DNA from: Candidatus Omnitrophota bacterium
GTDB taxonomy: Bacteria > Omnitrophota > Gorgyraeia > Gygaellales > Profunditerraquicolaceae
Direction: 5' to 3'
Assembly (NCBI GenBank): GCA_028716965.1
Contig: JAQUOV010000006.1
Coordinates: 87,282-126,646, forward strand
DNA length: 39,365 bases
The notes below the pieces were generated by a model. The model was not told where the DNA came from, ran no database searches, and saw only the letters and a list, made by a program, of their open reading frames with translations. The translations under genes and the position numbers were made by a program. Of the stretch, positions 21,316 to 31,133 are shown in pieces. Within the stretch, counting starts at the first letter, position 1. Each line of letters starts with the position of its first letter.

Positions 21316-22209
21316 TTATTTTAGTTCCTTACCGGTTAACTTACGGTAGGCATCCAGGTATTTTTCCGTTGTCCTGACAATAATTTCATCAGGCAAGGCT
21401 GGCGCAGGAGGAGTCTTATCCCAATCAAGCGTCTCTAAATAATCTCTCACAAACTGCTTATCAAAACTTGGCTGCGGCCGGCCTGCCTGATAATCTTCAA
21501 GCGGCCAGAAACGCGATGAATCCGGAGTAAGCACCTCATCTATGATAATAATCTTGCCATTATAAATTCCAAATTCAAATTTTGTGTCAGCGATAATGAT
21601 CCCCTTGCTTAAGGCGTAATCCCTTGCCTTGCGGTATATTTCTATACTTGTCTTTTTTAAAAACTCGGCTGTATCCTTGCCCAGCAGGCCTTCAACATAC
21701 CGCTGGTTGACATTCTCATCATGCCCGGCGTCTGCTTTAGTTGATGGAGTAAATAAGACCTCAGGCAGCTTATCTGATTCCTTTAAACCGGGAGGTAATC
21801 TTATTCCGCAGACCGACTGCCCGCCTTTATACTCTTTCCAGCCCGAACCGGAGAGATACCCCCTTACTACACACTCAACCGGCAGGGGTTTGGTCTTTAG
21901 AACCAGCATTGAACGTCCGGTTAGGATATTTTCATATTTTTTCAATTCTGGAGGGTATTCTTCCACATCTGCCGTTATCAAATGATGCCTGATTATGTCT
22001 TTAATGAAATCAAACCAGAAAAGTGATATATCGGTTAAAACCTTCCCCTTATACGGTATACCGCATGGTAAAACAACGTCAAAACAAGATATACGGTCTG
22101 TAGAAACAATCAGAAGCTTGTCCCCTAAATCATAAACATCCCTGACTTTCCCCCTGCGAAAAAGCTTAATGTCAGTAAAATCGGTCTTTAGTATAAGATC
22201 ATTTACCAT
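21316..22209 (-). CDS. purC: Phosphoribosylaminoimidazole-succinocarboxamide synthase PurC
   Basis: Joins CAIR and aspartate with ATP to give SAICAR in purine synthesis. Typical blocks: [31 protein letters not shown] near the N-terminus (phosphate-binding), [30 protein letters not shown] and [16 protein letters not shown]. At 297 residues it is the longer form, like yeast and many Gram-negatives. It starts 11 bases inside pckG, so the two are translationally coupled. No other purine genes are in the window. Confidence 0.98.
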   Translation of the reverse strand: MVNDLILKTDFTDIKLFRRGKVRDVYDLGDKLLIVSTDRISCFDVVLPCGIPYKGKVLTDISLFWFDFIKDIIRHHLITADVEEYPPELKKYENILTGRSMLVLKTKPLPVECVVRGYLSGSGWKEYKGGQSVCGIRLPPGLKESDKLPEVLFTPSTKADAGHDENVNQRYVEGLLGKDTAEFLKKTSIEIYRKARDYALSKGIIIADTKFEFGIYNGKIIIIDEVLTPDSSRFWPLEDYQAGRPQPSFDKQFVRDYLETLDWDKTPPAPALPDEIIVRTTEKYLDAYRKLTGKELK

Positions 22210-23995
22210 ATTTTTTTAATCTTCCCGCCAATGCTTCGTATTCAACCCAAAGCTCTTTCGGGAGGTCTTTTTTAAACTCCCCGAAGAATTTATTTACACC
22301 TTTTAACTCCTCAAGCCACTCTTCCTTCTCTACCTTAAGCAGTTTTTCCAACGTCCCCTCGGGCATGTTTAATCCGGTCAGATCTATATCAAAAGGATAA
22401 GGCAGATAACCAATGGGGGTCTCCATGGCGTTTACTTTATTGTTGCAGCGGTCAAGTATCCATTCAAGTATTCTTAAATTCTCGCAAAAACCCGGCCATA
22501 GAAACTTGCCATGCGCATCCACCCTGAACCAGTTAACATGGAACACCTTCGGCGGCTTTGCCATAAGCTTACCCATATTCAACCAATGCCTGAAATAATC
22601 CGCCATATTGTATCCGCAGAAAGGCAGCATAGCCATAGGGTCTCTACGCACCTGCCCTATCTTGCCCACCTGGGCAGCAGTCAACTCTGAACCCATAGTT
22701 GCGCCTACAAACACTCCGTGCTGCCAGTTAAACGCCTGATATACCAATGGCGATACGTGTTGGCGCCTCCCTCCAAAAATAATAGCTGAGATCGGGACTC
22801 CATGATGCTGTTCCAGCCTGAATGAGGCTGAAGGGCAATTTGTGATAGGAGCGGTAAATCGCGCATTCGCATGCGCGCCTTTAATCGGCTTTCCTTCACC
22901 GTCCTTCATATTAGGCTTCCAGGTATTACCCTTCCAATCTATGCCTTGATTCGGAACATCCCCGTCAGACCCCTCCCACCAAACCGTATTATCCGGTTTT
23001 AAAAGCACGTTTGTATAAATTGTGTTTTTTTTGATTGTCTCTACCATATTGGGGTTGGATTTAGAATTCGTGCCGGGAGCCACTCCGAAAAAACCTGTTT
23101 CGGGGTTAATCGCCCACAGGGAGCCGTCGGAATCAACGCGCATCCATGAAATATCATCGCCTACTGTCCAAATACGGTAACCTTTCCGTTTAAGGCCTTC
23201 CGGAGGTATAAGCATCGCTAAATTTGTCTTGCCGCAGGCGCTGGGAAAAGCAGCGGCTATATACTCAACATGCCCGTTAGGCTCTTCAATACCCATAATC
23301 AACATATGCTCGGCCATCCATTTTTCTTTTCTGGCAACGTAACTGGCGATACGCAGAGAAAGGCATTTTTTGCCCAAAAGCACATTGCCGCCGTAGCCTG
23401 ACCCTACGCTCCAAATGGTATTATCTTCCGGAAAATGCAGGATTAACCTCTTATTAATATCCAGTTGTGCTTTTGAATGCAGGCATTTGGTAAAATCATC
23501 GTTCTTTTCCAATTGTTTTAAAACAGCATCGCCGCAGCGGGCCATAATTAACATATTCAACACAACATAACGGGAATCCGTCAGTTCTACGCCTATCTTA
23601 CTAAAAGGCGAACCTACCGGCCCCATGGAAAACGGGATTACGTACATGGTTCTTCCGGACATAGAACCTTTAAATATAGCCCTGGCCTTATTATAAGCCC
23701 TGGCCGGGGACATCCAGTTATTATTCGGCCCGGCATCACGCTTTTTCCTGGTACAGATAAAAGTCAAGTGCTCTGTCCGTGAAACATCATCATGGGCAGT
23801 GCGATGCAGGAAGCAACCCGGCAGTTTCTCCTGGTTTAAACGCAGCAACTCACCCGATACAACAGATTCTTTCTCCAGGGTAAGCTTCTGTTCTTCCGAA
23901 CCGTCTATCCAAACAATACGCTCCGGCTCACAAAGTCTGCTTATCTTAATTACCCAATCAATCAGTTTTTTATTAGTCGTGGGAAAGCCTTCCAT
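22199..23995 (-). CDS. pckG: Phosphoenolpyruvate carboxykinase (GTP)
   Basis: Interconverts oxaloacetate plus GTP with PEP, CO2 and GDP. The 598-residue length and signature FPSACGKTN (residues 250-258, P-loop with the hyper-reactive Cys) define the GTP-dependent family. The block [20 protein letters not shown] and the [18 protein letters not shown] region agree. In a fermenter it could run in either direction, for gluconeogenesis or to make oxaloacetate from PEP. It begins directly after the trxB stop codon, with no gap. Confidence 0.98.
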   Translation of the reverse strand: MEGFPTTNKKLIDWVIKISRLCEPERIVWIDGSEEQKLTLEKESVVSGELLRLNQEKLPGCFLHRTAHDDVSRTEHLTFICTRKKRDAGPNNNWMSPARAYNKARAIFKGSMSGRTMYVIPFSMGPVGSPFSKIGVELTDSRYVVLNMLIMARCGDAVLKQLEKNDDFTKCLHSKAQLDINKRLILHFPEDNTIWSVGSGYGGNVLLGKKCLSLRIASYVARKEKWMAEHMLIMGIEEPNGHVEYIAAAFPSACGKTNLAMLIPPEGLKRKGYRIWTVGDDISWMRVDSDGSLWAINPETGFFGVAPGTNSKSNPNMVETIKKNTIYTNVLLKPDNTVWWEGSDGDVPNQGIDWKGNTWKPNMKDGEGKPIKGAHANARFTAPITNCPSASFRLEQHHGVPISAIIFGGRRQHVSPLVYQAFNWQHGVFVGATMGSELTAAQVGKIGQVRRDPMAMLPFCGYNMADYFRHWLNMGKLMAKPPKVFHVNWFRVDAHGKFLWPGFCENLRILEWILDRCNNKVNAMETPIGYLPYPFDIDLTGLNMPEGTLEKLLKVEKEEWLEELKGVNKFFGEFKKDLPKELWVEYEALAGRLKKYGK

Positions 23996-24910
23996 CTATT
24001 TACTCCTGTTGGCGATAAATTTGTATGCAGAATCAGCTGCTACTGCCCCGTCACCGCAGGCGTTTATCACCTGGTATAAACTCTTCTTTCGGCAATCGCC
24101 GCAGGCAAATATTCCTTCAACTGAAGTAGCCATGGATTCGTCGGAAATGATAAAACCGGCTTCATCCATCTGCAGCTTGCCTTTTAAAAATGCCGTTTCA
24201 GGCTCATAACCAACATATATAAAAACACCATCGCATTCAAAATCGCTTTCCCTGCCGCTTAAAAGGTCCCTTGTCCTTACCGCCTCAACTTTTTGAGCGC
24301 CTTTAATTGCGGTAACCAGGCTGCTCAAAATAAAGTTTATTTTTTTGTCCTGGCGCATCTTTTCTTGTAATATCGCTGAAGCACGTAATTCCTGACGGCG
24401 GTGAATTATATTTACCGAGCTTGCAAAACGGCTAAGGTATATTGCTTCTTCGGCAACTGCATTGCCTCCTCCGACAAGCACTACCTTTTTCCCTTTATAA
24501 AAAGGCGCATCGCAAGTAGCGCAATAAGAAACGCCGCGGCCGGTATATTCTTTTTCTCCTGGTATATTTAATTTACGCGGATGCGCGCCGCTGGCGATGA
24601 TAACTGCCCGGGCGGTTTGCGTGCCGTTTGAGGTTTTGATCATTTTTTCTGCGCAATCTAAATCCAATACCTCATCGCTCTCGATCTTTACCCCTAATTC
24701 CCTGACCTGCTTTTCCATGCGGCCGACTAACTCAATAGTAGATATCCCGCCGGGGAACCCCGGATAGTTTTCAATGCTTTCGCTCATCAGGATCCTGCCG
24801 CCGGGTGCCATCTTTTCAATCAAAAGCGTATCCAGCCGGCTGCGTCCGGCGTATAATGCAGCAGCAAGACCTGCCGGCCCTGCTCCGATTATAATCAGAT
24901 CATGCATCAT
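23996..24910 (-). CDS. trxB: Thioredoxin reductase
   Basis: A 304-residue flavoprotein that reduces thioredoxin with NADPH. FAD-binding GAGPAG is at residues 9-14, the redox pair CATC at 130-133, the NADPH-binding VGGGNAVAEEA follows, and the C-terminal FAD block is EGIFACGDCRKKSLYQVINACGDG. All match low-molecular-weight TrxB. Its partner trxA is four kilobases upstream in the same gene run. Start: either of two consecutive ATG codons; the first is used. Confidence 0.97.
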   Translation of the reverse strand: MMHDLIIIGAGPAGLAAALYAGRSRLDTLLIEKMAPGGRILMSESIENYPGFPGGISTIELVGRMEKQVRELGVKIESDEVLDLDCAEKMIKTSNGTQTARAVIIASGAHPRKLNIPGEKEYTGRGVSYCATCDAPFYKGKKVVLVGGGNAVAEEAIYLSRFASSVNIIHRRQELRASAILQEKMRQDKKINFILSSLVTAIKGAQKVEAVRTRDLLSGRESDFECDGVFIYVGYEPETAFLKGKLQMDEAGFIISDESMATSVEGIFACGDCRKKSLYQVINACGDGAVAADSAYKFIANRSK

Positions 24911-24924
24911 TATCTAGTACCTCG

Positions 24925-25443
24925 CTAAAGCTGCAGCTTACAGGCTTTTGCCCCTGCTTTTAATGCTTTCAGTTTTCTTTTGATTTTAAGCTTATTTAAA
25001 AAAGAGGTATAATCAACTATAAGCCTGCCTTCTAAATGATCGATCTCATGCTGCAAAACACAAGCAAAAAGATCCTTAGCTTCTATTCTTACCGGGCGAT
25101 TATCTTCATTAAGCGCCTCAACCCAAACCTGCCTTGAACGCCTGACCTTAATACATATTCCCGGCACACTAAGGCAGCCCTCCTGGATAGCCTGGGCGCC
25201 TTGACGCTTTACAATTTTAGGGTTAATCAGTTTATAGAGGCCTTCCCCGATATCTATTACGATTAGCTGCGCGCTTATGCCTACCTGCGGCGCAGCCAAT
25301 CCTATCCCCGAATGCTCATACATGGACTCAGCCATTAAATTCAGCGTTTTCCGGTGTCCGGCAGTAACCTCTTTTACCGGTTTGGCCTTCTTCCTTAATA
25401 CAGGGTCTCCAAATGTTTTAATTCTTAATCCGGTTTCTTGCAT
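24925..25443 (-). CDS. def: Peptide deformylase
   Basis: Removes the formyl group from nascent N-terminal Met. All three motifs are present: [10 protein letters not shown] (residues 46-55), EGCLSVPG (88-95) and QHEIDHLEG (131-139), giving metal ligands C90, H132 and H136 and the catalytic E133. At 172 residues it is a normal length. It overlaps the end of panD by 26 bases, and the ATG used is followed by the expected family N-terminus [13 protein letters not shown]. No fmt gene follows here; trxB comes next. Confidence 0.97.
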   Translation of the reverse strand: MQETGLRIKTFGDPVLRKKAKPVKEVTAGHRKTLNLMAESMYEHSGIGLAAPQVGISAQLIVIDIGEGLYKLINPKIVKRQGAQAIQEGCLSVPGICIKVRRSRQVWVEALNEDNRPVRIEAKDLFACVLQHEIDHLEGRLIVDYTSFLNKLKIKRKLKALKAGAKACKLQL

Positions 25444-25768
25444 TTACTTTTACGACCTTCGGTTTAATTTTATTCATCAGCTTATCTTCAAACAAAACAT
25501 ACGAAAGGACAATCACCTGGTCTCCTACACACGCCCCCCGGGCAGCTGGTCCGTTTAAACAAATCACGCCGCTATGGGGTTTTCCCTTAATCACATATGT
25601 TTCAATGCGCTGGCCGGTATTGAGATTAAGCACTTCTACCTTCTCATGCTCAAGTATATCCGCCGCTTTAATCAGTTGTGCATCAATGGTAATGCTGCCC
25701 TCATAATAAAGATTGGCTTCGGTTACCGTGGCCCTGTGGATCTTGGATTTTAACATAGTCCTTAACAT
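25418..25768 (-). CDS. panD: Aspartate 1-decarboxylase (proenzyme)
   Basis: Makes beta-alanine for pantothenate and CoA. The 116-residue proenzyme shows the self-cleavage site YYEGS with Gly24-Ser25, where Ser25 becomes the pyruvoyl group. N-terminal [26 protein letters not shown] sequence and the [10 protein letters not shown] and GAACVGD-type ([11 protein letters not shown]) blocks agree with E. coli PanD. It lies one base after ackA. Other pantothenate genes are not in the window. Confidence 0.97.
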   Translation of the reverse strand: MLRTMLKSKIHRATVTEANLYYEGSITIDAQLIKAADILEHEKVEVLNLNTGQRIETYVIKGKPHSGVICLNGPAARGACVGDQVIVLSYVLFEDKLMNKIKPKVVKVNARNRIKN

Positions 25769-25769
25769 T

Positions 25770-26828
25770 TTACCCTCTCCTGATTAACTTATAAGATTGG
25801 CGAGCGATCATCAGTTCTTCATTTGTGGGGATAACCATGATCTTCGGTTTCTTATTTAAATACCCGAATAACCCCCGGCAAATACTACCCCGCACGCTTG
25901 CCTGATTTTCTCCTATGCCGGCGGTAAATATCAAGGCATCTAATCCTCCCAAAACCGACAGATACGCCCCGATATATTTTCTGATCCGGTAAACAAATAT
26001 ATCTATGGCTAGTTCAGCGCGTTTGTTCCCTGCCTTAGCCTTTGCTTCAAGAGAACGCATATCATTACTGATCCCGGAAATACCTTTTAATCCGCTCTCC
26101 TTATTTAAAATACACTCCATAACCCGGCTATCTATTTTCTTTTTAGTCATGATATGTGTAACCAATGCCGGGTCAACATCACCGCAGCGCGTACCCATAA
26201 CTAACCCCTCTAAAGGCGTAAACCCCATGCTTGTATCTATAGATCTGCCCTTATCCACGGCAGTAATACTGCAGCCGTTGCCCAAATGACAGCTGATCAA
26301 TTTTAATTTATTAAGCGGCTTCTTAAGTATCCGGCTGGCTTCCGCAGCGACATATTCGTGGCTGGTGCCGTGAAAACCGTATTTTCTTACCTGCAGTTTC
26401 TTATAATAATCATAAGGCAAGCCATAGATATATGCATGGGCCGGTAGGGTTTGATGGAACGCCGTATCAAAAACCGCCACCTGCTTTACCCCCGGCAAAA
26501 GCTTCTGACAGGCAACTATACCGGCTAAATTCGCCGGATTATGCAATGGGGCGATGTCACAACATTCCTTGATCCCTTTTATAACCTTACGGTTTACCTG
26601 CACTGGCTTTTTAAATTTCTCAGCGCCATGTACTACACGGTGGCCCACAGCTTCTACAGAATCAACCTTCTCCAGTATGGTTTTTAAGCCGGAATAATGG
26701 TCGGCAAACTTGGAGCCCTTTTCCCCTATGTGTTCAAGCGTGCCTTTTAAAATCAAACGCTCCGAAGGCATATCAAAAAGTTTATATTTAATAGAGGAAC
26801 TTCCGCTGTTAATTACCAATATCTTCAT
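25770..26828 (-). CDS. ackA: Acetate kinase
   Basis: Converts acetyl phosphate and ADP to acetate and ATP, the ATP-yielding step of acetate fermentation. Both acetokinase signatures are visible: [15 protein letters not shown] at the N-terminus and [11 protein letters not shown] near residue 152. ATP-binding and active-site segments follow ([26 protein letters not shown]). At 352 residues it is about 45 shorter than usual; the missing part lies in the first third, between [12 protein letters not shown] and [10 protein letters not shown], a variable region. It overlaps pta by one base (TAATG), giving a tight pta-ackA pair. Confidence 0.97.
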   Translation of the reverse strand: MKILVINSGSSSIKYKLFDMPSERLILKGTLEHIGEKGSKFADHYSGLKTILEKVDSVEAVGHRVVHGAEKFKKPVQVNRKVIKGIKECCDIAPLHNPANLAGIVACQKLLPGVKQVAVFDTAFHQTLPAHAYIYGLPYDYYKKLQVRKYGFHGTSHEYVAAEASRILKKPLNKLKLISCHLGNGCSITAVDKGRSIDTSMGFTPLEGLVMGTRCGDVDPALVTHIMTKKKIDSRVMECILNKESGLKGISGISNDMRSLEAKAKAGNKRAELAIDIFVYRIRKYIGAYLSVLGGLDALIFTAGIGENQASVRGSICRGLFGYLNKKPKIMVIPTNEELMIARQSYKLIRRG

Positions 26829-27757
26829 TATTGCGCCCTTATTGCCGAAACAGCCACACTATCAACTATGTCTTGTGCAAAACATCCCCGGGATAAATCG
26901 CTTGCCGGTTTATTTAAACCTAAAAACAGCGGGCCGATTGCCCGGCAGCCGCTTAACCGTTGTGAAAGCTTATAACCAATATTGCCCGCCTCCAGGTTAG
27001 GGAAAATAAGCACATTGGCCTTACCCTTAATCGGGCTATCCGGGCATTTTATCATCGCTACTTCCGGCACAATCGCCGCATCCGCCTGCAACTCTCCGTC
27101 AGCCAGTATGCCGGGTGATTGCTGCTTAAGCAAAGCCAGCGCCTCGGATATTTTTTCCGCGGATTTTGTTTTGGCTGAGCCTTTGGTAGAATAACTCAAG
27201 AAAGCTATGTGCGGGGTAATATTCAATACCTTGCCCGCTAATTCCGCGGCAGTTAAAGCAATGCAGTATAACTGGCGGGCATTGGGGTCAGGGATGATCC
27301 CGCAATCCGCAAAAACAATTGTCCCGTTATCACCGTACTGGTTTCCCGGCAGGTCCATAATAAAACAGCTTGAGACGATAGTAAAACGTTCATCTAAACC
27401 AATACAGCGTATACAAGCGCGCGCCACATCCGCGGTAGTATGAATCGCCCCGGCGACCAAACCATCTGCCTTTCCGCAGCGCGTCATCATTGCCGCGTAA
27501 TAAAGGTTATCTGAAAAAAGCTGTTTTACCGTATCCAGGCTGATATCTTTAGACTGGTATAATTCATAATATTCCTGGATAAAACTATCCAGCTGGTTTT
27601 TATCTATCATATCGGGAGTTAAAACCACCGGGTTAGCTATATTTTCTTCACGTACAATGCGCGCAGCTTCTATTGTCCGCTTGTCCCCGTATTCCGGCAG
27701 GACAATTGTCATAAGTTTCCTTTTGGCAAGGCTTCGAATCCGTTTGATCGCATCCAT
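26828..27757 (-). CDS. pta: Phosphate acetyltransferase (PTA_PTB domain)
   Basis: Converts acetyl-CoA and phosphate to acetyl phosphate. The 309-residue protein is the catalytic PTA_PTB domain alone: MMTRCGKADGLVAGAIHTTADVARACIR-type central block, FVDCG-like IVFADCGIIPDPN, and the late NVLIFPNLEAGNIGYKLSQRLSG and AIGPLFLGLNKPASDLSRGC. The regulatory N-terminal part found in E. coli Pta is instead encoded by the gene one base upstream. With ackA it forms the acetate pathway. Confidence 0.97.
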   Translation of the reverse strand: MDAIKRIRSLAKRKLMTIVLPEYGDKRTIEAARIVREENIANPVVLTPDMIDKNQLDSFIQEYYELYQSKDISLDTVKQLFSDNLYYAAMMTRCGKADGLVAGAIHTTADVARACIRCIGLDERFTIVSSCFIMDLPGNQYGDNGTIVFADCGIIPDPNARQLYCIALTAAELAGKVLNITPHIAFLSYSTKGSAKTKSAEKISEALALLKQQSPGILADGELQADAAIVPEVAMIKCPDSPIKGKANVLIFPNLEAGNIGYKLSQRLSGCRAIGPLFLGLNKPASDLSRGCFAQDIVDSVAVSAIRAQ

Positions 27758-27758
27758 C

Positions 27759-28847
27759 TTAAATTCCTTTCAAAATTTTCTTAAAATCCACGTTTTCCTT
27801 AATCAGCTTGATTACGGTATCAATTTTATCTTTATCACACGGACGGATCTTTACCGTCAGGTCATGCACGCAAGTAGCCACATCATAAGTATCAGACTTG
27901 GCTAACAAAACAGGGATCTGGGCTTTAGCCAAAAGGTTCATAATCGGCGGCTCAGGAGTGATCCCTCCGGTTAAAATCATCCCGCAAATCTTCAGCTTTG
28001 TATTCGCAGAATCCCTAAAACTGCTGAGGCCGCAAATAATCATATCTTCCCTGTCACCGGGCGTAATCATCAGGCTGTCTTCGCAGATATAACGCACCGC
28101 ATCACGCGCCTCCATTGCCGCCACGATCACTTTGGCGACAGAACGCTCCAGGGATTCTTTCCCGCAAAGCACTTGAAAACCAGTCTCCTCCAGGATCTGC
28201 TCAAAGGTAGGCCGCGCAAGCATGGGATTAAAAGGCAGCACACCTAAAACATCGATCCCTTTTCTTTCCAGCCCTTTTCTTACTAAACGGCTTATCTTAT
28301 CAAACTTATCCGGCAAAACTTTATTTACAATTACCCCCAGGACCTTAACCCCTTCCTTTTCAAAAAGAGCCTTATTCAAAATGATTTCGTCAATCGGGCG
28401 CCCCACCCCGCCGGAAGAAATAATAATTACCTTTGAGCCCAACAGCTTGGCAACAGTGGCGTTTGAATGGTCAAATACCGAGCCAACCCCGGCATGCCCT
28501 GTCCCCTCAATTACCACTAATTGCTGATTTTTGGATATCCTGCGGAAAGAATTCTGGATCTGCCCGGTAATACTCTTCTTATCCGGCTTCATAATATATT
28601 TTTCGGTAAATCCTTTCTCTACCGCAATCGGGCTCATATCCTTTAGCCCGGATTTTATTCCGCAGACCTCCTCAATAAGTATAGAATCCTCGTCTATCTT
28701 TAAACCTTCTTCTTCCAGATAGCGCTGGCCGATAGGTTTAATAAAACCTACTTTGCCGAATTTCTCCTGCAGGTTCTTGATTATCCCCAAAGAAACCGTG
28801 GTCTTGCCGTCATTTTGCTTGGTGGCGGCAATAAATATTTTGCGCAT
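27759..28847 (-). CDS. AAA_26/DRTGG protein, equivalent to the N-terminal half of long Pta
   Basis: A 362-residue protein with a BioD-like P-loop NTPase domain at the N-terminus (MRKIFIAATKQNDGKTTVSLGI) and a DRTGG domain in the C-terminal half (MLARPTFEQILEETGFQV, then ICGMILTGGITPEPPI and LAKSDTYDVA). This is the arrangement of the regulatory part of long phosphotransacetylases such as E. coli Pta, here as a separate gene immediately before pta. It probably modulates Pta. I start at the ATG that overlaps the trxA stop (TGATG); a TTG one codon earlier is open. Confidence 0.9.
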   Translation of the reverse strand: MRKIFIAATKQNDGKTTVSLGIIKNLQEKFGKVGFIKPIGQRYLEEEGLKIDEDSILIEEVCGIKSGLKDMSPIAVEKGFTEKYIMKPDKKSITGQIQNSFRRISKNQQLVVIEGTGHAGVGSVFDHSNATVAKLLGSKVIIISSGGVGRPIDEIILNKALFEKEGVKVLGVIVNKVLPDKFDKISRLVRKGLERKGIDVLGVLPFNPMLARPTFEQILEETGFQVLCGKESLERSVAKVIVAAMEARDAVRYICEDSLMITPGDREDMIICGLSSFRDSANTKLKICGMILTGGITPEPPIMNLLAKAQIPVLLAKSDTYDVATCVHDLTVKIRPCDKDKIDTVIKLIKENVDFKKILKGI

Positions 28848-29167
28848 CAAAGGTTCTCTTCTATGTTACGTTTTATATCAAGTTTACTGGCTATGCCTAC
28901 TATTTGGCTCAAAACCTTCCCTTTTTTAAAAAATATAATCGTAGGAATTGACATTACCCCATATTCAGTGGCGACCCGGGGGTTGGAATCAACATCGATC
29001 TTGCCAATTTTTATCCTGCCTGTATACTCCTTGGCTAACTCATCTATATGCGGGGCAATCATCTTACATGGCCCGCACCAGGTAGCCCAAAAATCAACTA
29101 AAGTCAACTGATTAGATTCTAATACCTCTTTTTTGAAATCAGCATCCGTAAAATGTAACGCGCTCAT
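28847..29167 (-). CDS. trxA: Thioredoxin
   Basis: A 106-residue cytoplasmic disulfide reductase with the active site WCGPCK (C31, C34), the family blocks LVDFWATWCGPCKMIAPHIDEL and VATEYGVMSIPTIIFFKKG (cis-Pro in SIPT). Length is typical. It is the first gene of the 12-gene run, with its own promoter and a GAAGGAA ribosome site, and its reductase trxB is in the same run. Confidence 0.98.
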   Translation of the reverse strand: MSALHFTDADFKKEVLESNQLTLVDFWATWCGPCKMIAPHIDELAKEYTGRIKIGKIDVDSNPRVATEYGVMSIPTIIFFKKGKVLSQIVGIASKLDIKRNIEENL

Positions 29168-29216
29168 ATCTTGGTTCCTTCACATTAAAAGGGTTAATAA
29201 ATTGGCAGGCTGTTAT

Positions 29217-29245
29217 AAATTATCACAAACGCGGGGAAATTGCAA
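29217..29245 (-). promoter_or_regulatory. Promoter of the trxA-to-MBL gene run
   Basis: The minus strand reads TTGCAA (29245-29240), 17 bases, then TAATTT (29222-29217), about 50 bases before trxA. It is the only good promoter I see for the following 10 kb of close-packed genes. Confidence 0.6.
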
Positions 29246-29259
29246 GAATTTAATGGGTA

Positions 29260-29295
29260 GATAACTTACCAGAGGCGGTAGCGGCGTAAGTTGTC
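29260..29295. repeat. Inverted repeat C, intergenic
   Basis: Arms GATAACTTAC (29260-29269) and GTAAGTTGTC (29286-29295) pair with one G-U. The arm word AACTTA is the same as in inverted repeat A before dnaJ. No T-run follows in either direction. Confidence 0.6.
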
Positions 29296-29301
29296 TGACC
29301 G

Positions 29302-29388
29302 AATCAAGCACCTTGTAGCTTTTATCCAGCGCAGTCCCCGCAATTACGGACAAATCAAGTTCCTTATAGTTTTAATCCAGCGAAGTCC
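29302..29388. repeat. Two 36-bp imperfect direct repeats, 51-bp period
   Basis: The copies are at 29302-29337 and 29353-29388. Both start AATCAAG and end ATCCAGCG-A/C-AGTCC, with a few mismatches. They lie between trxA and the Asp-box protein gene and do not belong to any open frame. Confidence 0.65.
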
Positions 29389-29423
29389 TTGCGAACACAG
29401 TGAGCAAGGATAATACTAAAACT
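29368..29423. repeat. Nested inverted repeat D, intergenic
   Basis: Outer arms AGTTTTA (29368-29374) and TAAAACT (29417-29423); inner arms TCCTTGC (29386-29392) and GCAAGGA (29404-29410) with loop GAACACAGTGA. The loop resembles that of inverted repeat A (GAACGAAGTGAA). Confidence 0.65.
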
Positions 29424-29460
29424 GCGAAGCGATTAACTGCAGAGAAATAAGCAAATCCAT

Positions 29461-31029
29461 TTAATTCTTGGACATGATCAATTGTAGTTGTTCTGAATAA
29501 TACCCCGCAGTAAGCGAATCCAGGGAAGCGGTCAACTCCTCAAGCTTGAGCTGTTTATCAAACCTTTTATTCCTGTCCTCAATAGACAGATTATCCAGCT
29601 CGGATTTTACCCGCAAACGCTCAAAGAAAAGTTTATTCACCTGATCAAGGATATCATCGCGCAGCTCCACCATGAGCTTTGAACGCACGTCAATACTCGT
29701 CTGGGCATCGTTCCAGATCAAATCACTTAAATCCCAGCTCAAAGCAACGTCCCAATCAATGCTTTCTTGCCCATGACGCAAGGTATCATCATCGCTCTTT
29801 GCAGAAGAACCTGTTTCCCAATGCCAAAGGTCAGTTGAATTACGGTCTAATCCGATACTAACCTTAGGTAATAAGGCTTTTTTTGCCGCATTCCTTCTCC
29901 AGCGGGATATTTTATCCGGGCTTACCTCAGCGTATTTTATTGCCGCCTCTTGCAGATCGCTTATCTTTGGCTCGTATTTTAAATACTCCTGTAACAAGCC
30001 TTCTCCGGAGCTGTTATAAAAAACTTTTTGGCTGGATTTAAATATACCTTTGCGCCCTGCGACATATATATCTCCGTTTTGGTTTAAAAAAAGATACTGT
30101 AATCTTCCCGCGTCTAAATCAAATGTTAATTCTCTCCAACGTCCATCCTGATAAAAAAATACCCCTGACTGAGTAAGGGCAAAAACCCTGGAGTCAGCCG
30201 ACAAACAAACCATCTTGACATCCCGGTCCAATAACCCGTATTCGGGCAACTTACTCCAGGTCTTTCCCTGGTCCAGGCTCTTATAAACTCCTCTTGCTCC
30301 GCAAAAATATACGCAATCGATATCCTTATTATCAGCCCTTACGAAATGTATATCAGGTAAAATATTTTTTTCTCTGACATCCTCAATATCAACAGGCGCC
30401 TCCTGGAGATCCTCCTGAAAATAACCCACGAAAATCCTCTCCCAGCTTTCACCGCCGTCCGTTGATTTAAATATCCCGCAAGCAGATGAAAGATAGATGA
30501 CTTTACCGGAAAAACTAATATCAATATTTAAAACAGCAGCCTTATTTATTTTAACACTCTCCTTCTGCCAGCTCCGTCCGTTGTCCCTGCTTATAAAAAG
30601 CCCGGCTTTTGTACCCGCGAAAACGGCGCAAGAGTAAACCAGTACGGCAGTACACTGGTTATCCAGGTTGTTTTTCCCGCGAAAAACCCTTTCCCAACGT
30701 TCACCTGAATCCCTGCTGCGGTATAAACCATTATCGGTAGCCGCATATATAACGTGTAAGTTGTAAGGATCAAATACCAAAGCATTGATATTATTTGATC
30801 CGCTTCTTATCCCTAACACCCTGCGCCAGCTTTGGCCGGCGTCACCGCTCTTGAAAATATTACCTGAACCTGCTGCAAGGATAATTTTACTGTCCTGCGG
30901 ATTTACCAAAAGCACCCGCAGGTCAAGATTAGCCCTGCCTATATCCTCCCAGGTAAAATCCTGGGCCAGGAGAACCCCTGTCATAGCTAATAACCAAATC
31001 GATATGAAACTAACTGCCTTTTTGCGCAT
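29461..31029 (-). CDS. Exported Asp-box beta-propeller protein with efflux-protein-like C-terminus
   Basis: A 522-residue exported protein with signal peptide (MRKKAVSFISIWLLAMTGVLLAQ split after LLA-Q). The N-terminal 340 residues form a BNR/Ycf48-like propeller with five Asp-box motifs: FKSGDAGQSW, YRSRDSGERW, FISRDNGRSW, FKSTDGGESW and YKSLDQGKTW. From about residue 345 the sequence changes to helices and amphipathic strands (KALLPKVSIGLDRN, WDVALSWDLSDLIWND, LDQVNKLFFERLRVKSEL, LEELTASLDSLTAGYYSE), reminiscent of TolC-type outer-membrane efflux proteins. The fusion suggests an outer-membrane-attached propeller. Role unknown. A perfect ribosome site (AGGAGGTG) precedes the ATG. It lies just after the terminator of the riboswitch-2 operon. 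Confidence 0.8.
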   Translation of the reverse strand: MRKKAVSFISIWLLAMTGVLLAQDFTWEDIGRANLDLRVLLVNPQDSKIILAAGSGNIFKSGDAGQSWRRVLGIRSGSNNINALVFDPYNLHVIYAATDNGLYRSRDSGERWERVFRGKNNLDNQCTAVLVYSCAVFAGTKAGLFISRDNGRSWQKESVKINKAAVLNIDISFSGKVIYLSSACGIFKSTDGGESWERIFVGYFQEDLQEAPVDIEDVREKNILPDIHFVRADNKDIDCVYFCGARGVYKSLDQGKTWSKLPEYGLLDRDVKMVCLSADSRVFALTQSGVFFYQDGRWRELTFDLDAGRLQYLFLNQNGDIYVAGRKGIFKSSQKVFYNSSGEGLLQEYLKYEPKISDLQEAAIKYAEVSPDKISRWRRNAAKKALLPKVSIGLDRNSTDLWHWETGSSAKSDDDTLRHGQESIDWDVALSWDLSDLIWNDAQTSIDVRSKLMVELRDDILDQVNKLFFERLRVKSELDNLSIEDRNKRFDKQLKLEELTASLDSLTAGYYSEQLQLIMSKN

Positions 31030-31081
31030 TTTTCCACCTCCTGCCTTAACTGACGAAGGAGGCAGAAAAATCTAACAAAAA

Positions 31082-31110
31082 AATGGGCGCCTTTTTAAAG
31101 GCGCCCCTTT
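31082..31110 (-). terminator. Terminator after the riboswitch-2 operon
   Basis: Perfect 10-base arms GGGCGCCTTT (31085-31094) and AAAGGCGCCC (31097-31106) with a 2-base gap. On the minus strand they are followed by ATTTTTTT, so this ends the transcript carrying the TIGR04073-like gene. Confidence 0.9.
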
Positions 31111-31133
31111 TAACTCCGGGTTACTATATTTTA

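Noticed and set aside
23799..24209. A 136-codon plus-strand open frame across the pckG-trxB junction
   Set aside because: Both minus-strand genes are certain; the frame is low-complexity Ser-rich shadow sequence.
29302..29388. CRISPR-like direct repeats
   Set aside because: Only two imperfect copies, no regular spacer and no cas genes.
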